A stretch of 64,000 nucleotides of DNA from Lactarius indigo (GCA_025766275.1 JAFKAC010000024.1:62001-126000); one strand, 5' to 3'. Shown: positions 40,507 through 51,406, counted from the first letter of the stretch. A program made the numbers and translations. Notes: generated by a model from the sequence alone, not told the origin.

Positions 40507-41630
40507 TTACAGTACCCGTGGTTGTGCCAGTGTCTGTCCCAGGCGCAGTTCCTTCGCCCGTCCCCCAGGCTGTGTGAACGCCACTTGCTTGAATTCTTCG
40601 TATGCGACCCAGAGTGCGTTGTTCAGTTTTACTATCATGTCCTTGATATCCGTCAGGAACCGCACGATGTTCAGCAGCCGCGCGCTGTCGCTGTGGTATT
40701 CAGCAGCGATGCCGAGTCGCCCATCCAGGAACTGCTTGGCGGAGTTGTTATCTCTGGCGAAAAATACTTTGTGAGTTGTAGGAAACGTGATGATCATGTA
40801 TGCGGTGACCACCACAGCGGCACACCGAGAAGGTAGTGCGACGTCGTCATCGGATGTGTTCTTCAACTCGTAAATGATCTCCAATGACTCCGGAGAGTTC
40901 AGAAGCGGAAGGATCTCCGAGGAACGGCTCTTCTCCTCAGCGTACCGTGCGAGTAGGTCACGAATCGCGCCACAAATGTTGTATAGTGCCCTCAAGCACG
41001 CCTGAGTTCTTCGTTGCTGGACGGATTCTCGAAGCTTGTTTGTGATAGCACGCTGTGCCAGCTGAATGATGCTCCACGGGAGCGACAGCTGAAAGCTCGT
41101 TGGTCTAGGTAAGGCCGCAAGAACGTCACGAATGGGATGTTGTGTGTTACTGTTGTTGTGCGTAGCGAGGGCCTCGGACTCGCACAACCCGGGGATCCCA
41201 GTGACAAATTTCTCCAACTCGGGTCCTCGGTGAGCCAGTTAAGTGTCCGGGCGAGGGTGTTTTTATATATGTCCATTGAGGAGAGTTCAGCAGAGCTCTC
41301 GAGCCTGGATACCCTGCCATCCGAAAAGGACTTGAGCCTTTTCTTTTGCCGGTCATGGAACGATTTCACTATTCCCTTGACGTCCTCACCGAAATAGTCG
41401 TACCATAGCTTTTTAAAATGATAGACAAACGAAACGTAGGAGAGCGGGATCAGTTGGCTGGTGTACCAATTGAGTGACGTGAAAGGTGTGTGATAGAGAC
41501 AGTCGTGAAGTTTGAGTGGCATTAGAGTGAGGGCGATATACGAGAGAATGCAGAATCCGACGATCGCGGTGGTGGTACATGCAACGGTGCAATTGGCGAG
41601 GAAGGCAAAGGCGACAATTCTGGCGAAGAA
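40507..41630 (-). pseudogene. DUF6535-type membrane protein gene, 3' part
   Basis: C-terminal part of an agaricomycete DUF6535 protein (function unknown, predicted membrane anchored). The minus strand begins at the transposon junction with FFARIVAFAFLANCTVACTT then AIVGFCILSYIALTLMP (membrane segment), and YHTPFTSLNW, the usual end of the DUF6535 domain. The downstream region NWLTED then EKFVTGIPGLCESEAL continues to a stop at 40507-40509. A one-base deletion near 41230 shifts the frame in the middle of this conserved segment. The 5' part of the same gene is at 61962-62470, on the far side of the 20-kb Plavaka insertion; the two ends are in frame once the insertion and one CAG copy are removed. 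Confidence 0.82.
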
Positions 41631-41633
41631 CAG

Positions 41634-41650
41634 CATCGGGAAAAACCTCC
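41634..41650 (+). repeat. Left terminal inverted repeat of Plavaka 2
   Basis: CATCGGGAAAAACCTCC, matched by the right end with two mismatches; preceded by TSD CAG. Confidence 0.8.
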
Positions 41651-41791
41651 CGCGCTAGCCAGAGATAATGCCCAGATAAATTAGTGATAAAGGATATAAC
41701 GGAGATAATCGAATCATAAGTTGGGCTAATCAAATGCCATCTAATTTATCCAAATTTATCACAGCTATTGATCGACTATCCTTGCGACTAT

Positions 41792-41887
41792 CTATGAAAA
41801 CCTGAGATAATTATCCCGGTCGCTAAACGAATTAACATAAAATGTACTACATTTTTCGAGTACCGAGAAGCTGTTCCAGTCCTGGGG
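41792..41887 (-). pseudogene. Plavaka 2 transposase, detached C-terminal end
   Basis: The minus strand leaving the LTR element reads WNSFSVLEKCSTFYVN then SFSDR and reaches a TAG at 41792-41794. This is the usual C-terminus of the Plavaka family and continues, in frame, the transposase at 54888-58559 (which ends HLIPQFGRATP at the insertion). TSD TGGGG at 41883-41887. Confidence 0.85.
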
Positions 41888-42614
41888 TGTCACGAACCCC
41901 CTACTACTTTTCCCTTCTTGTCCTTATCTGATCCATCTCCTTTCTTGACTGTTACCTTTCTTGAACCTATGCTTCCCCCTTATCTGATCATTCTAGCACC
42001 TTCTGTGCTATTCTTATCCACTCTTCTCTTGCCTTGCTGGCATGACACCATCTTGTACGGTAACAGCATCATCTTGCCAGCACACTATCTATAGCAACCA
42101 GTAGCACTATGCGCTCAGGCGCAATCCTGTACTATATAAGGAACCCTGTAGTGCACCTTAGCTCCTTAGCTTTGGCTTAATCAATCATCTGCGTTGTATC
42201 TCCATTGACTCCTTAAGTGCCTCAGTCCCTTCAGCACTCAAGCCCTTGACCCTGACCCTTGACCCTTATCCTCTTTGGGCCATTCCCCTCTCAGCCTCTG
42301 TGCAGGCTTCCCCTTGACTTCGCTCTAGTCCTCTCCCTGTCTTACTGGCCAGCCCAGTGACACGTGACCTTTGGACTTAGGCCACTGAGCCCACCCATTG
42401 CTAACAGACTCAGTCACCTTAACACAAGGGGCTGTTACAGAAGGACCTTTCCCACCTTAGCACAGGGGGATCATCGCAGACTCAGCTACCTTAGTACAGG
42501 GGCTGTTACAGAAGACCTTAGGAGTCCTTCCACTCAGTGGGGATCCGACTCAGAGTCCTTTGCCACAGGCAGGATCTGTTACAGAACGACGCACGCCCCC
42601 GCAGAGGCGTGACA
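41888..42614 (+). repeat. 5' LTR of the cyclin element
   Basis: 727 bp. TATA box TATATAAG at 42133-42140. Between there and the first ATG (42769) no ATG occurs. The 3' third contains repeated units around GGGGCTGTTACAGAAG (near 42430 and 42499) and variants of ACCTTAGCACAGGGG. Confidence 0.95.
42133..42140 (+). promoter_or_regulatory. TATA box in cyclin-element 5' LTR
   Basis: TATATAAG, 245 bases into the LTR, with the same motif at the same offset in the 3' LTR. Confidence 0.6.
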
Positions 42615-42768
42615 TAAGCCAAAGCTACTCAGAACCTAGCCAACGCACCGGCCGGGACCCCAGAAGAAGATAGTGACACCTATCAGTGCACTAGTACCAC
42701 TGACGTACACCCCAGAACTGCTCATAACACCCCAGGAGCACCCGACAGAACCCCAACGAAACTCCAGC

Positions 42769-44419
42769 ATGCCATCGATGCACCAGATGCAGGAAATGAC
42801 CTCAGAAGAAAAGTGGAATGCCTATGAGGCACGACGAGCGGCACGATGCCAGCTACGACGAGGAAGGGTGACAGTTACACCCTCCACTCCAAAACCCGAC
42901 CCTGCTGGTACAATTCCAGCACCAGAAGAACCAGAGAAGGGCGTGATGCCCCATCCCGAGATATTTTACTCCCTCAGCATTGATCTGAGCGGTGTAGCTG
43001 CAGTAGAAGAAGAACCCTGTCGACCAGAAGGAAAATCGCACTACACGACAACTGACAACGATGTACCAGAGTGGGTAATCAAAAGACACCTCGAACAACG
43101 ATCTGGCATGATAGAAGTCGAAGCCCCTACCAGGGGAGACGCATTCATGCCAGACAAAACTCCGGAACTAGAAAAGACATTGATCGATTCAGGAGAACCT
43201 GAATGGGTAGCTCAGAGGCGCCTTGTACCCACACAACGACCCAGTACGATAGAAGTCGAAGCTCCCACTAGGAGAGACGCCTTCGTACTGAAAAAGACCC
43301 GAGAACCTGAATGGACAGCCAGAGAATGGGCTACGACGGCCCACACACCCCAAACCTCGACGATCGAACCAGGCAACGAAAGAAACTCGCCTGGAAGCCC
43401 AGAGTGGACTACTGTGTCCTACAGAAGAACTACTGGTCTGCGTACCATCGACATGGACCCCAGACACGGACACAAGATGACCAGAAGCAGAGATGAACCA
43501 AAAAGAAGTCGAAGCAGACAGCCTCGATGGAGGGGAAGTCCTGACCCAAAAGCCGGTTCCCGAGCACCCGGAATAGACACGAGAAGGGACCAAGAAACCA
43601 GAGAATTCGGTAAAGACCCGATAAGTCGAAGCCCTTTTAAGGGAGACGCACGGGAATTTGCAGAAAGGAGTAGAGCACTCCTGCAAAAGATAAGAAGCAA
43701 CCCAGAATTTGCTGCTCTTCCCAGAAGCGAACAGCGCTCACTGCTTGCTGAATTGATGGAAGGGGATGGGCAAGGAAATGATCCGCCAGTCGAAGCCATA
43801 ACCCAACTCGAAGAAAATAATGACGAAACCCTCGTCCCGTTTAAAAACAACTGGCAGGGAAACGATAACCTGCGGAAGGACGGGATAGCAGACGATGAAT
43901 GGAAAAGTCGAAGCCCATGCATAGACCATACATGCGAAGACGCACCTATGGAACAAAGTCGAGAACTCCTAGGAGTATTACGAAGAAACCCCGAATTTGC
44001 AGCCCTTCCCCAAAGCGAACAACGACTGGTGTTCGCCGAGCTGTTGGAAAACAAAGAAGAGTGTGAAAACCTCCTTACCCAGTGGAGAGAAGGAGGTTGT
44101 GACAATACGGAAGGTACCTTAACAGGAGAAAACGACGATTCTCTCAATAGGCAGAAAAACGATATCTCCACCTTGCTAACAGAAAGTCGCCACCTGGAAG
44201 AGACTGATAAGCAACGAAGGGTACCGGAACCTAAAAAAAGTGGCTACTGGACAAACGAACCAGAGGACGACGCAAATCCAGAAACAGCTGATTACTGGAT
44301 TCAGTTAATCAAGAACCTCACAAGAGAAGAATCGGATGAATTTCTTGACAACCTACTGAAGGGAATAACAGATGACTTGCCAGATGACGAATCTGCGTGG
44401 GATGAAGTAGCCACGCAGC
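42769..44419 (+). pseudogene. Cyclin-element protein, N-terminal part (split by copia)
   Basis: The first ATG after the LTR is 42769; the frame is open from 42640. It reads 551 codons to the copia insertion and ends 29 codons inside the copia LTR (44505). The protein is charged and repetitive: the block IEVEAPTRxDAF occurs twice (residues ~95-150), and a longer unit with NPEFAALPxSEQR followed by AELME/AELLE occurs twice (~300-330 and ~405-440). It contains the DNA-level motif AAGTCGAAGCCC in several spaced copies. No gag or zinc finger seen. With 51412-54122 it forms one frame of about 1453 codons, since 1651 plus 2711 bases is divisible by three and the two parts share phase. Confidence 0.8.
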
Positions 44420-44818
44420 TGTTGAAACGTGATAAGTACGTAAGGACCTTATCTATAGCAGTTACGACATTACTGTACTATATTTACCATATTAGGCAGT
44501 CATGATACGTACAATAGCGGGCGTATCATGTCCCGTGATGAGGAGAAGTCCTATGACTATCTCAGAGGGGCAAAACACATTAGGCGTGTGTAAAAACGCG
44601 ATATTGTGGACGCCTTTACTCATCACTTAACCGCAAATGGACATGGTGGGGCCATAGAGCATAAATACCCTCCTATGTGGGGAGAGAGGCGAATACAGAA
44701 CATCACCCACTTTGCTTGTGCACATTCTCCTCTCTCATTAGTCTCTCAACCTACTCAAAGGTGAGAACGTCCTTCCTGCGTGCTGCGCTTTGGCCTATAA
44801 GGCTTTTGCTGCGCAACA
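44420..44818 (+). repeat. 5' LTR of copia element
   Basis: 399 bp, TGTTGAAACG to GCGCAACA. An AT-rich CATAAATA near 44659 may be the TATA box. Confidence 0.96.
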
Positions 44819-45194
44819 GGTTATGGGCCCTGTTACAGGGCTTGCCGCTGCACTTCTAGACGAAGTTGCACCTGGTGGTATCGCACTCCTACCCTCTGTA
44901 TCTATGAACAGAGTGGTAACGAGAAAACAGCGAGCAGACCCCGGGAGGCACCCTGGTTCATAACAGACCCAGTATTGTACTCTAGAGGAGTACATAGACT
45001 TGGCCCACTGTCTAACGTTGACATGGTCGAGCAGTTCTTTTGGCATAGACAATTGGTAGTCTGCAAAGACCAATGTCTGCTACAGAATACGTTCTGTAGC
45101 TGAAGGGATTAATGCTGGTTTTATTATCTCACTCAGTATTATGATGAAAAATTCTAAATACTGACGTACTATAAAGCCAACAGATTTACCAACA
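44819..45194 (+). other. Copia leader with candidate primer-binding site
   Basis: GGTTATGGGCCC directly follows the LTR and is the likely tRNA primer site (tRNA not identified). A perfect hairpin GCCCTG-TTA-CAGGGC follows at once. No other gene seen. Confidence 0.5.
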
Positions 45195-48100
45195 ATGTCA
45201 TCTCAATTAACTACTCTTGTCTCCGTCTTTGATGGCTCTAACTGGACCCTTTGGTCCAATGCCATGCAAGCCTTCTTCATGTCCCAAGGTCTCTGGGGTT
45301 ATGTCGATGGTTCTATCCCTCTCGACACCACTGCCACCGCTGAAATTCAAGCTGCTTGGCGTCGCAGTGATGAAATGGCAAGGGGTAATCTTACCCTTCG
45401 TCTTTCTCCTGCTATCCAGCAAGCTGTCACCGGCACCTCTGCCAAATTGCTCTGGGATGCTGTACAAGATCGCTATGGAGCGGTCTCTTTGCCACGCATT
45501 TACAAGGATTTTAAAGAAGCAGTTTCTATTCGCTTCAATCCTAACCAAAACCCAGTAGCAACTTTCGAGAAAATGGCTGCCGCCTTCTCTCGACTTGGTG
45601 CTGTTACTATTGGCACTGCTCCTAATCAAACAACGCTTGCGATATCTCCTCCCCTTCAGGCTTTGATAGCCATGTCCGCGCTTCCTCAGAAATGGGAAAA
45701 CCTTATCCCCATTATCTGCAGTGGTGTTGCAACTGCTGATCTCAAACTTGCTTCAGTCTCTGGCATTGTTATTGGCCAGTTTGAAACTGAAACTAATCGT
45801 GGACAGCATAAGGGAGCACACAACGCGCAGAAACTTTCTGCCGTTAAACGCAAGCGCGAAAACCCTCGCTTTTCGAAGCAGGGTGGTCAGCAGCAGCAAC
45901 AGTCTTCCTCTTCCAATGCCCCCGGCCCATCTTCTCAGCAGCAGCCTAACCGGCAGCGCGGAGGACGAGGATCTGGGCGAGGCAAAGGAAAAGGTAAAGG
46001 CAAAGCGCGTGGCGGCGCTCCCCAGCATTCCCACATAGCCTCTGTAGCTGCATTATCTCCGCCCACTTCTCACAAGGTGATCCATATTGGGTCATCTGGC
46101 GTCTCTACTCGCACAGAAGTCGAATCCTCTTCGCCTCAGAGGACTCCTGGCTTCTTTCCCTCCGTTAATACCACTATGACGCTTGCAGAGCGGCTGAATG
46201 TACCAGCTACAGTTCAGACCGCGAAGACACTTGAGCAGCGTTTCGCCGATGTGGACGCCCAGATGTGCCCTCAGATCGATAAATTTATTGACGAAGAGTA
46301 TGACTCCGATTTCGACATTGACATGACGCAAGCACCCCCTGCTGGCGCTCAACCCATTGTCGACATCGAGAGTCTAGACGACTCTGAGATTGCCGCCTAT
46401 TGTAGTGAGTCATCAAACGCTCTACAATTAGACTTGAGTGATCTAACTATATCGGATGTTGACTCGGATAAAGAAAACCGAGCTCCGACACCGGAATATG
46501 TTGATCCGGAGGCAATTGAGGCTGAAGAGATAACAAAAATGTGGGAACAACCTTCATTTACTGGCGCTGGTTCTATTCCAAAAGTTCCTTCTTCGGAGCT
46601 AATTCTTGCCGCATGGACTAGGAATCAGCAATATTTATATGACCATGGGCTTCCTACGCACCCTGACTTCGGTACTTTGATATCCCTGTCAGGATCGCGT
46701 TCTATAACCCCCGAACATTTTCTAACCGGTCCAGATGAGGTCCTGGATTGGGGTTCCGATGAAGAAGAGTACGTTACTCCTTCATTTTGCCTATTACGTG
46801 CTGATCACGTTACAGAATTAGTCCAGCCCCCAAAAAATCTAAGGGGTGGCAGATCTAACTGTAACGTACTAGATTCACATGTAAAGAAGTTACCTGAAAT
46901 GTACAATTATACTAGTGCTCTTCTCGATTTTCTTGAGTGTGAGCACAATGAGTACTTCAGTCAATGCGCAGAATGTTTGAAGCGTACTAAAAATATGTGG
47001 CTTCTTGACTCAGGAGCCTCAGCGCACTTTACCAATAGTCTTAGTGATTTCATTGAGTATAAGTCACTAGCCAAGTCTGACAGAATACCTGTCAAAACCG
47101 CGGCTCACATGATATATGTTGAAGGAGTTGGTACTGTCTTGCTAGAGCATTGTATCGCAGACAAACTTGTAACTACACGAGTTTATCCAGTCTTTCACAT
47201 ACCTTCTATGAGCACACGGTTACTATCAATGGGAGTATTCCTACAGCAAGGATTGCGCGTTTTGGGGAATTCGCAGCATATAAACTTGCTAAGAAAAAAT
47301 AAAACAATTGTCCAATGTAAACCCCTTATTCACGGGCAATCACTATTTTGGCTAGATGCCTCTATATCTAATCTAACTGAGTTAGATTACGCCAACATAT
47401 CTGCATTGCATAATGTAGATTATGACCTTATGCATCGTCGCCTCGGACATCCATCTAAAGAGGTTCTAAGACGATCTAAGGAGAACACTAAGGGTTTCCC
47501 TGATGGGATTATAATTCCGACCTCTGATAAACTATGCCCAGGATGTGCGCAAGGCAAAATGCCTGCAGCATCTCATCCTCCTTCCGAGACTAGGGCTAAA
47601 GCCTCTTTTAGTCGGATTCATTCCGATCTAAAAAGCTTCCCTATACCGTCATATCACAAGTACAAGTATTTTATCGTCTTCTTCGACGATTATACTTCTT
47701 TTGCTTGGATCACTCTCTTACGGGATAAAGCCTCCGCTATTACTGCTTTAAAGCAGTGGCTTGCGCTGATTAAAAATCAATTTGACGCTACCATAAAAGA
47801 GTGGATGTCTGATGCTGGCGGTGAATACAAATCGGATGCTTTTCTGAAGCAGCTAAAGGATGCCGGCATTACAGTGCTACAGTCCGCGCCACATACCCCA
47901 CAGCAGAATGGCTGCGCTGAGCGCTTTATGCATACAGTCATGGACAAAGCTCAGGCCATGCGCCTTGATGCTTGTTTACCTCAGAGTTGGTGGGAATTTG
48001 CAGTTTTACATGCTACACATTGTTATAATAGAACTCCAATCAGTCGCCTTCAATGGCAGACCCCCTATGGACTATTATACAATGAGAAACCTGACATTGC

Positions 48101-50447
48101 TCATCTTCGAGTCTTTGGTTTGGGTGCTTATGTCCATATCCCTGACGCTCGCCGGGTGAATAAACTTTCCCCTAAAAGCGAACTGATGATCTACCTTGGT
48201 AGGGGATCTGGAATGAAGGCTGATGTCTTCATGCGCACTCCAAATACCTTATTTTACTCGGACAAAGCTCTCTTTGATGAAGCATTGTTTCCTAAATGTC
48301 CATCGGACAGTGTTAGGAGTAAACCCAAAGGTGTTACTCAATTAGATGATCCAGCTTCTGATGATGAGCTGTTACATGACGATACCACTCCTGGTGTTGA
48401 TGACGACCCTCCACCTGAGCCTCCTAAAGTGAGGAGCGCTCCACAAGCCCCTGTGGCACCTCCTCCTAGTACATCTACTGGAGGAAGTGGATCGCAGCTA
48501 CCTCCGCCTTTACCGCCGCAACCCGTACCAGGTCCTAGTCAACCTAGGAGGTCGGCGCGTACAAGGAAACAAACTTCTCGTCCAGATAATGTCTATGGAG
48601 ATAGGCCTCCTACTACGATTATTCGTGACATTGAGCGGACTCGCACATGGCGACAGTTGACTGGTGACCAGCCGAGTAGCTCTCGGTTGCGTTCACGTCA
48701 AGATCAGACGGTACCAGGAGATTTTCCTGAGCAACCCGAGTCTGGTCCTCCTCGTGCTTCGGGTGATAATCCGCACCTTTCAGACGATGAAGTAGAGCAA
48801 CAATTGCTCACCCGCCTTGCTCAGGAAGGGGGAGTCAAATTTCTAGATCTTCTGCTAGCCAAAGCAGTTTCACCAACAGATCTAGACGCACCTGATACCT
48901 CTAATATTCGAGAATGGACTTATCGGGACATTCTAAAAATGCCAAGCGACTCTCAGGAGGAGTGGCGTAATGCGTGCAAAGAGGAACTAGCTTCCCTTCG
49001 CAATCGCAAAGTCTATGAACTTGTTAACCCGCCGAAAGGCAGAAAGGTTATCAAAAACCGATGGGTATTTGACTTAAAGTCAGATGGCCAAAAGAAAGCC
49101 AGGCTAGTTGCCAAAGGTTTTTCTCAGGTTGAAGGCATTGATTATGATGAAATATTCTCACCTGTGGTACGGTTTGAGACTGTCCGGATGATGCTTGCGC
49201 TTGCAGCGCTTAAAGATTGGCACATCTCTGGACTAGACGTCAAAACAGCATTCCTGTATGGGGACCTCGATGAGGAACTCTACATGGAACAACCTGAAGG
49301 GTTTAAAATCCCTGGTCAACAAAACAAAGTGAAGCGCCTTAGAAAAGCCATTTATGGACTTAAGCAAGCTGCTCTCGCTTGGTGGAGAGCGCTAGATAAG
49401 TCTATGAGTACTCTAAGCTGCACACGTCTACAATCAGACTCAGGTCTTTTTGTAAATGAGGAAAAGACAATTGTCGTAATTGTCTATGTTGATGATGTCC
49501 TCTTCCTCGGAAAAAATAAAAAACATATTGATTCCCTGAAGCAGCGCTTCATGAAGATCTGGGAATGCAGAGATCTTGGAGATACCAAGGAGTTTCTTCG
49601 AATGCGCATACTACGATCTAAGGGTAGAATCCTCATTGATCAACAGGACTACCTTCAGAAAGTACTACAGCGCTTCAAACTGATTAACGCCAAATCAGTA
49701 CCAACTCCATTACCGGAAGGGTATCATCCTACTCCTAATAAGGAATCTGCATCTCCAGAACTTCGCGCTTCATACCAACAAGTGATAGGTTCACTCCTAT
49801 ACATAATGATTGGAACGCGACCAGATATTGCTTATGCTGTTACCAAAATGGCGCAGTTTGCTGCCAACCCATCTGAGGACCACTTAAAGCGTGCACTTTA
49901 TATATGCCGCTATTTACTTGGCACCTCCAATTATACTTTAGTCTATGACGGCAAAAGTGATGGTGGTATAATAGCATACGCGGATTCTGATTGGGCCTCA
50001 GATCCAGTCACTAGAAAGTCCACTATGGGCTATTTAGTAAAAATGGCTAATGGAATATTCTGCTGGAATTCAAGAGCACAAAAATCAATTGCGCTTTCAT
50101 CCACTGAAGCAGAATATATGTCGCTGTGTGATACAAGCAGACAGTTGGTCTGGATACGTTCGCTCTTTCTTGAGCTAGGAATAAATCTAGAACCAATTCC
50201 ATTATGCGGAGATAATCAAGGCTCCATATTTCTATCTTCTAATCCGGTTCAAGAAAAACGGATTAAACATATCGATTTGCGTCACCACTACATACGTGAA
50301 GTAATTCGAGATAAGAAGATAGAACTATTCTTTATAGAAGGAGCTGAGAACCCCGCAGATCTTTTTACTAAGAATCTGGGTCGCATTAAGTTCCTTAAAT
50401 TCAGGGAACAGCTTGGGCTGGAGTTTCACTCGCCCACGAGAGCTTGA
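45195..50447 (+). CDS. Copia gag-pol polyprotein (1750 residues)
   Basis: Single polyprotein from the ATG at 45195. Gag part: FDGSNWTLWSNAMQAFF at ~13-29 and the UBN2-like domain to ~200. Then, instead of a CCHC knuckle, a Gln/Ser-rich and GRGKGKGKGK-type basic stretch (~230-275) and a long acidic linker. Protease WLLDSGASAHF at ~601. Integrase HHCC (HRRLGHPSKE ... CPGCAQGK, from ~746) and DDE core with HSDL ~808, SDAGGEY ~871, AERF ~907. A Pro-rich linker (~1050-1130). RT with WVFDLKSDGQKKARLVAKGF ~1289 and YVDDVLFL ~1430. RNase H with YADSDWASDP ~1594 and SSTEAEYMSL. No stop or frameshift, so probably functional. Confidence 0.96.
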   Translation: MSSQLTTLVSVFDGSNWTLWSNAMQAFFMSQGLWGYVDGSIPLDTTATAEIQAAWRRSDEMARGNLTLRLSPAIQQAVTGTSAKLLWDAVQDRYGAVSLPRIYKDFKEAVSIRFNPNQNPVATFEKMAAAFSRLGAVTIGTAPNQTTLAISPPLQALIAMSALPQKWENLIPIICSGVATADLKLASVSGIVIGQFETETNRGQHKGAHNAQKLSAVKRKRENPRFSKQGGQQQQQSSSSNAPGPSSQQQPNRQRGGRGSGRGKGKGKGKARGGAPQHSHIASVAALSPPTSHKVIHIGSSGVSTRTEVESSSPQRTPGFFPSVNTTMTLAERLNVPATVQTAKTLEQRFADVDAQMCPQIDKFIDEEYDSDFDIDMTQAPPAGAQPIVDIESLDDSEIAAYCSESSNALQLDLSDLTISDVDSDKENRAPTPEYVDPEAIEAEEITKMWEQPSFTGAGSIPKVPSSELILAAWTRNQQYLYDHGLPTHPDFGTLISLSGSRSITPEHFLTGPDEVLDWGSDEEEYVTPSFCLLRADHVTELVQPPKNLRGGRSNCNVLDSHVKKLPEMYNYTSALLDFLECEHNEYFSQCAECLKRTKNMWLLDSGASAHFTNSLSDFIEYKSLAKSDRIPVKTAAHMIYVEGVGTVLLEHCIADKLVTTRVYPVFHIPSMSTRLLSMGVFLQQGLRVLGNSQHINLLRKNKTIVQCKPLIHGQSLFWLDASISNLTELDYANISALHNVDYDLMHRRLGHPSKEVLRRSKENTKGFPDGIIIPTSDKLCPGCAQGKMPAASHPPSETRAKASFSRIHSDLKSFPIPSYHKYKYFIVFFDDYTSFAWITLLRDKASAITALKQWLALIKNQFDATIKEWMSDAGGEYKSDAFLKQLKDAGITVLQSAPHTPQQNGCAERFMHTVMDKAQAMRLDACLPQSWWEFAVLHATHCYNRTPISRLQWQTPYGLLYNEKPDIAHLRVFGLGAYVHIPDARRVNKLSPKSELMIYLGRGSGMKADVFMRTPNTLFYSDKALFDEALFPKCPSDSVRSKPKGVTQLDDPASDDELLHDDTTPGVDDDPPPEPPKVRSAPQAPVAPPPSTSTGGSGSQLPPPLPPQPVPGPSQPRRSARTRKQTSRPDNVYGDRPPTTIIRDIERTRTWRQLTGDQPSSSRLRSRQDQTVPGDFPEQPESGPPRASGDNPHLSDDEVEQQLLTRLAQEGGVKFLDLLLAKAVSPTDLDAPDTSNIREWTYRDILKMPSDSQEEWRNACKEELASLRNRKVYELVNPPKGRKVIKNRWVFDLKSDGQKKARLVAKGFSQVEGIDYDEIFSPVVRFETVRMMLALAALKDWHISGLDVKTAFLYGDLDEELYMEQPEGFKIPGQQNKVKRLRKAIYGLKQAALAWWRALDKSMSTLSCTRLQSDSGLFVNEEKTIVVIVYVDDVLFLGKNKKHIDSLKQRFMKIWECRDLGDTKEFLRMRILRSKGRILIDQQDYLQKVLQRFKLINAKSVPTPLPEGYHPTPNKESASPELRASYQQVIGSLLYIMIGTRPDIAYAVTKMAQFAANPSEDHLKRALYICRYLLGTSNYTLVYDGKSDGGIIAYADSDWASDPVTRKSTMGYLVKMANGIFCWNSRAQKSIALSSTEAEYMSLCDTSRQLVWIRSLFLELGINLEPIPLCGDNQGSIFLSSNPVQEKRIKHIDLRHHYIREVIRDKKIELFFIEGAENPADLFTKNLGRIKFLKFREQLGLEFHSPTRA

Positions 50448-51007
50448 GCAGCTCAACGCTATGGTTGGAGGTAGAATAAAAAGGGTCTTTCGTAGCTCCT
50501 CCGTGTACATCGTTTCTTCTTTCCCAGTAATAGGGAATACATAAGAAATGAGTCACGAACGACTTGTTCTTCTCAAAGAACCATACAAGCTTATTGAGTC
50601 TTATGACCCTAAGCTTTTATGATTTCTGAGAAGACTGTCCCGCGAGATTTGTTCTCTTACAAATCATAAAAGTTTATTGAGTCATCCGACTCTAAGCCTT
50701 CTATGGTTTTGTGTCAAACAACCCTGGTATTCTTACCAGCAGGAAGCTCACACATCCTGTTCTATCACCAGCATAGTATAACTGCTCACTAAACTGAGGA
50801 TCGACGACCATTGTTGGGGTTAAGCGTCTCTTTCATTCTATGAAGGGATGTTGCTATGACCCCACACCTAATCCCCTATACATCCCTCTGACATTTGAGG
50901 ATCGAAGCATCCTTGGTCGATGCTTATTACCGATCCCTCTATAAAATGTCTTTAATGTAAGGTCTTTGCTTAGACGCGCTTTACTAGCTGCACTAAGCAA
51001 GGGGGAG
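50448..51007 (+). other. Copia 3' untranslated region with a 12-bp inverted repeat
   Basis: CTTTTATGATTT (50614-50625) pairs perfectly with AAATCATAAAAG (50661-50672), loop 35 bases. The two arms lie within an imperfect direct duplication of ~45 bp (marker TTATTGAGTC at ~50591 and ~50675). A purine tract AAGCAAGGGGGAG ends just before the 3' LTR. Confidence 0.75.
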
Positions 51008-51406
51008 TGTTGAAACGTGATAAGTACGTAAGGACCTTATCTATAGCAGTTACGACATTACTGTACTATATTTACCATATTAGGCAGTCACGATACGTAC
51101 AATAGCGGGCGTATCATGTCCCGTGATGAGGAGAAGTCCTATGACTATCTCAGAGGGGCAAAACACATTAGGCGTGTGTAAAAACGCGATATTGTGGACG
51201 CCTTTACTCATCACTTAACCGCAAATGGACATGGTGGGGCCATAGAGCATAAATACCCTCCTATGTGGGGAGAGAGGCGAATACAGAACATCACCCACTT
51301 TGCTTGTGCACATTCTCCTCTCTCATTAGTCTCTCAACCTACTCAAAGGTGAGAACGTCCTTCCTGCGTGCTGCGCTTTGGCCTATAAGGCTTTTGCTGC
51401 GCAACA
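51008..51406 (+). repeat. 3' LTR of copia element
   Basis: 399 bp; one difference from the 5' LTR (CACGATACG here, CATGATACG there). Confidence 0.96.

Larger units (their letters stand above)
44420..51406 (+). mobile_element. Ty1/copia element, complete (TSD GCAGC)
   Basis: 6987 bp with 399-bp LTRs (44420-44818, 51008-51406) that differ at one CpG site, and GCAGC duplications at 44415-44419 and 51407-51411. One intact polyprotein frame of 1750 codons with integrase before RT, as in Ty1/copia. It is inserted in the coding frame of the cyclin element. Near-identical LTRs and the intact frame mean a very recent insertion, possibly an active element. Confidence 0.97.
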
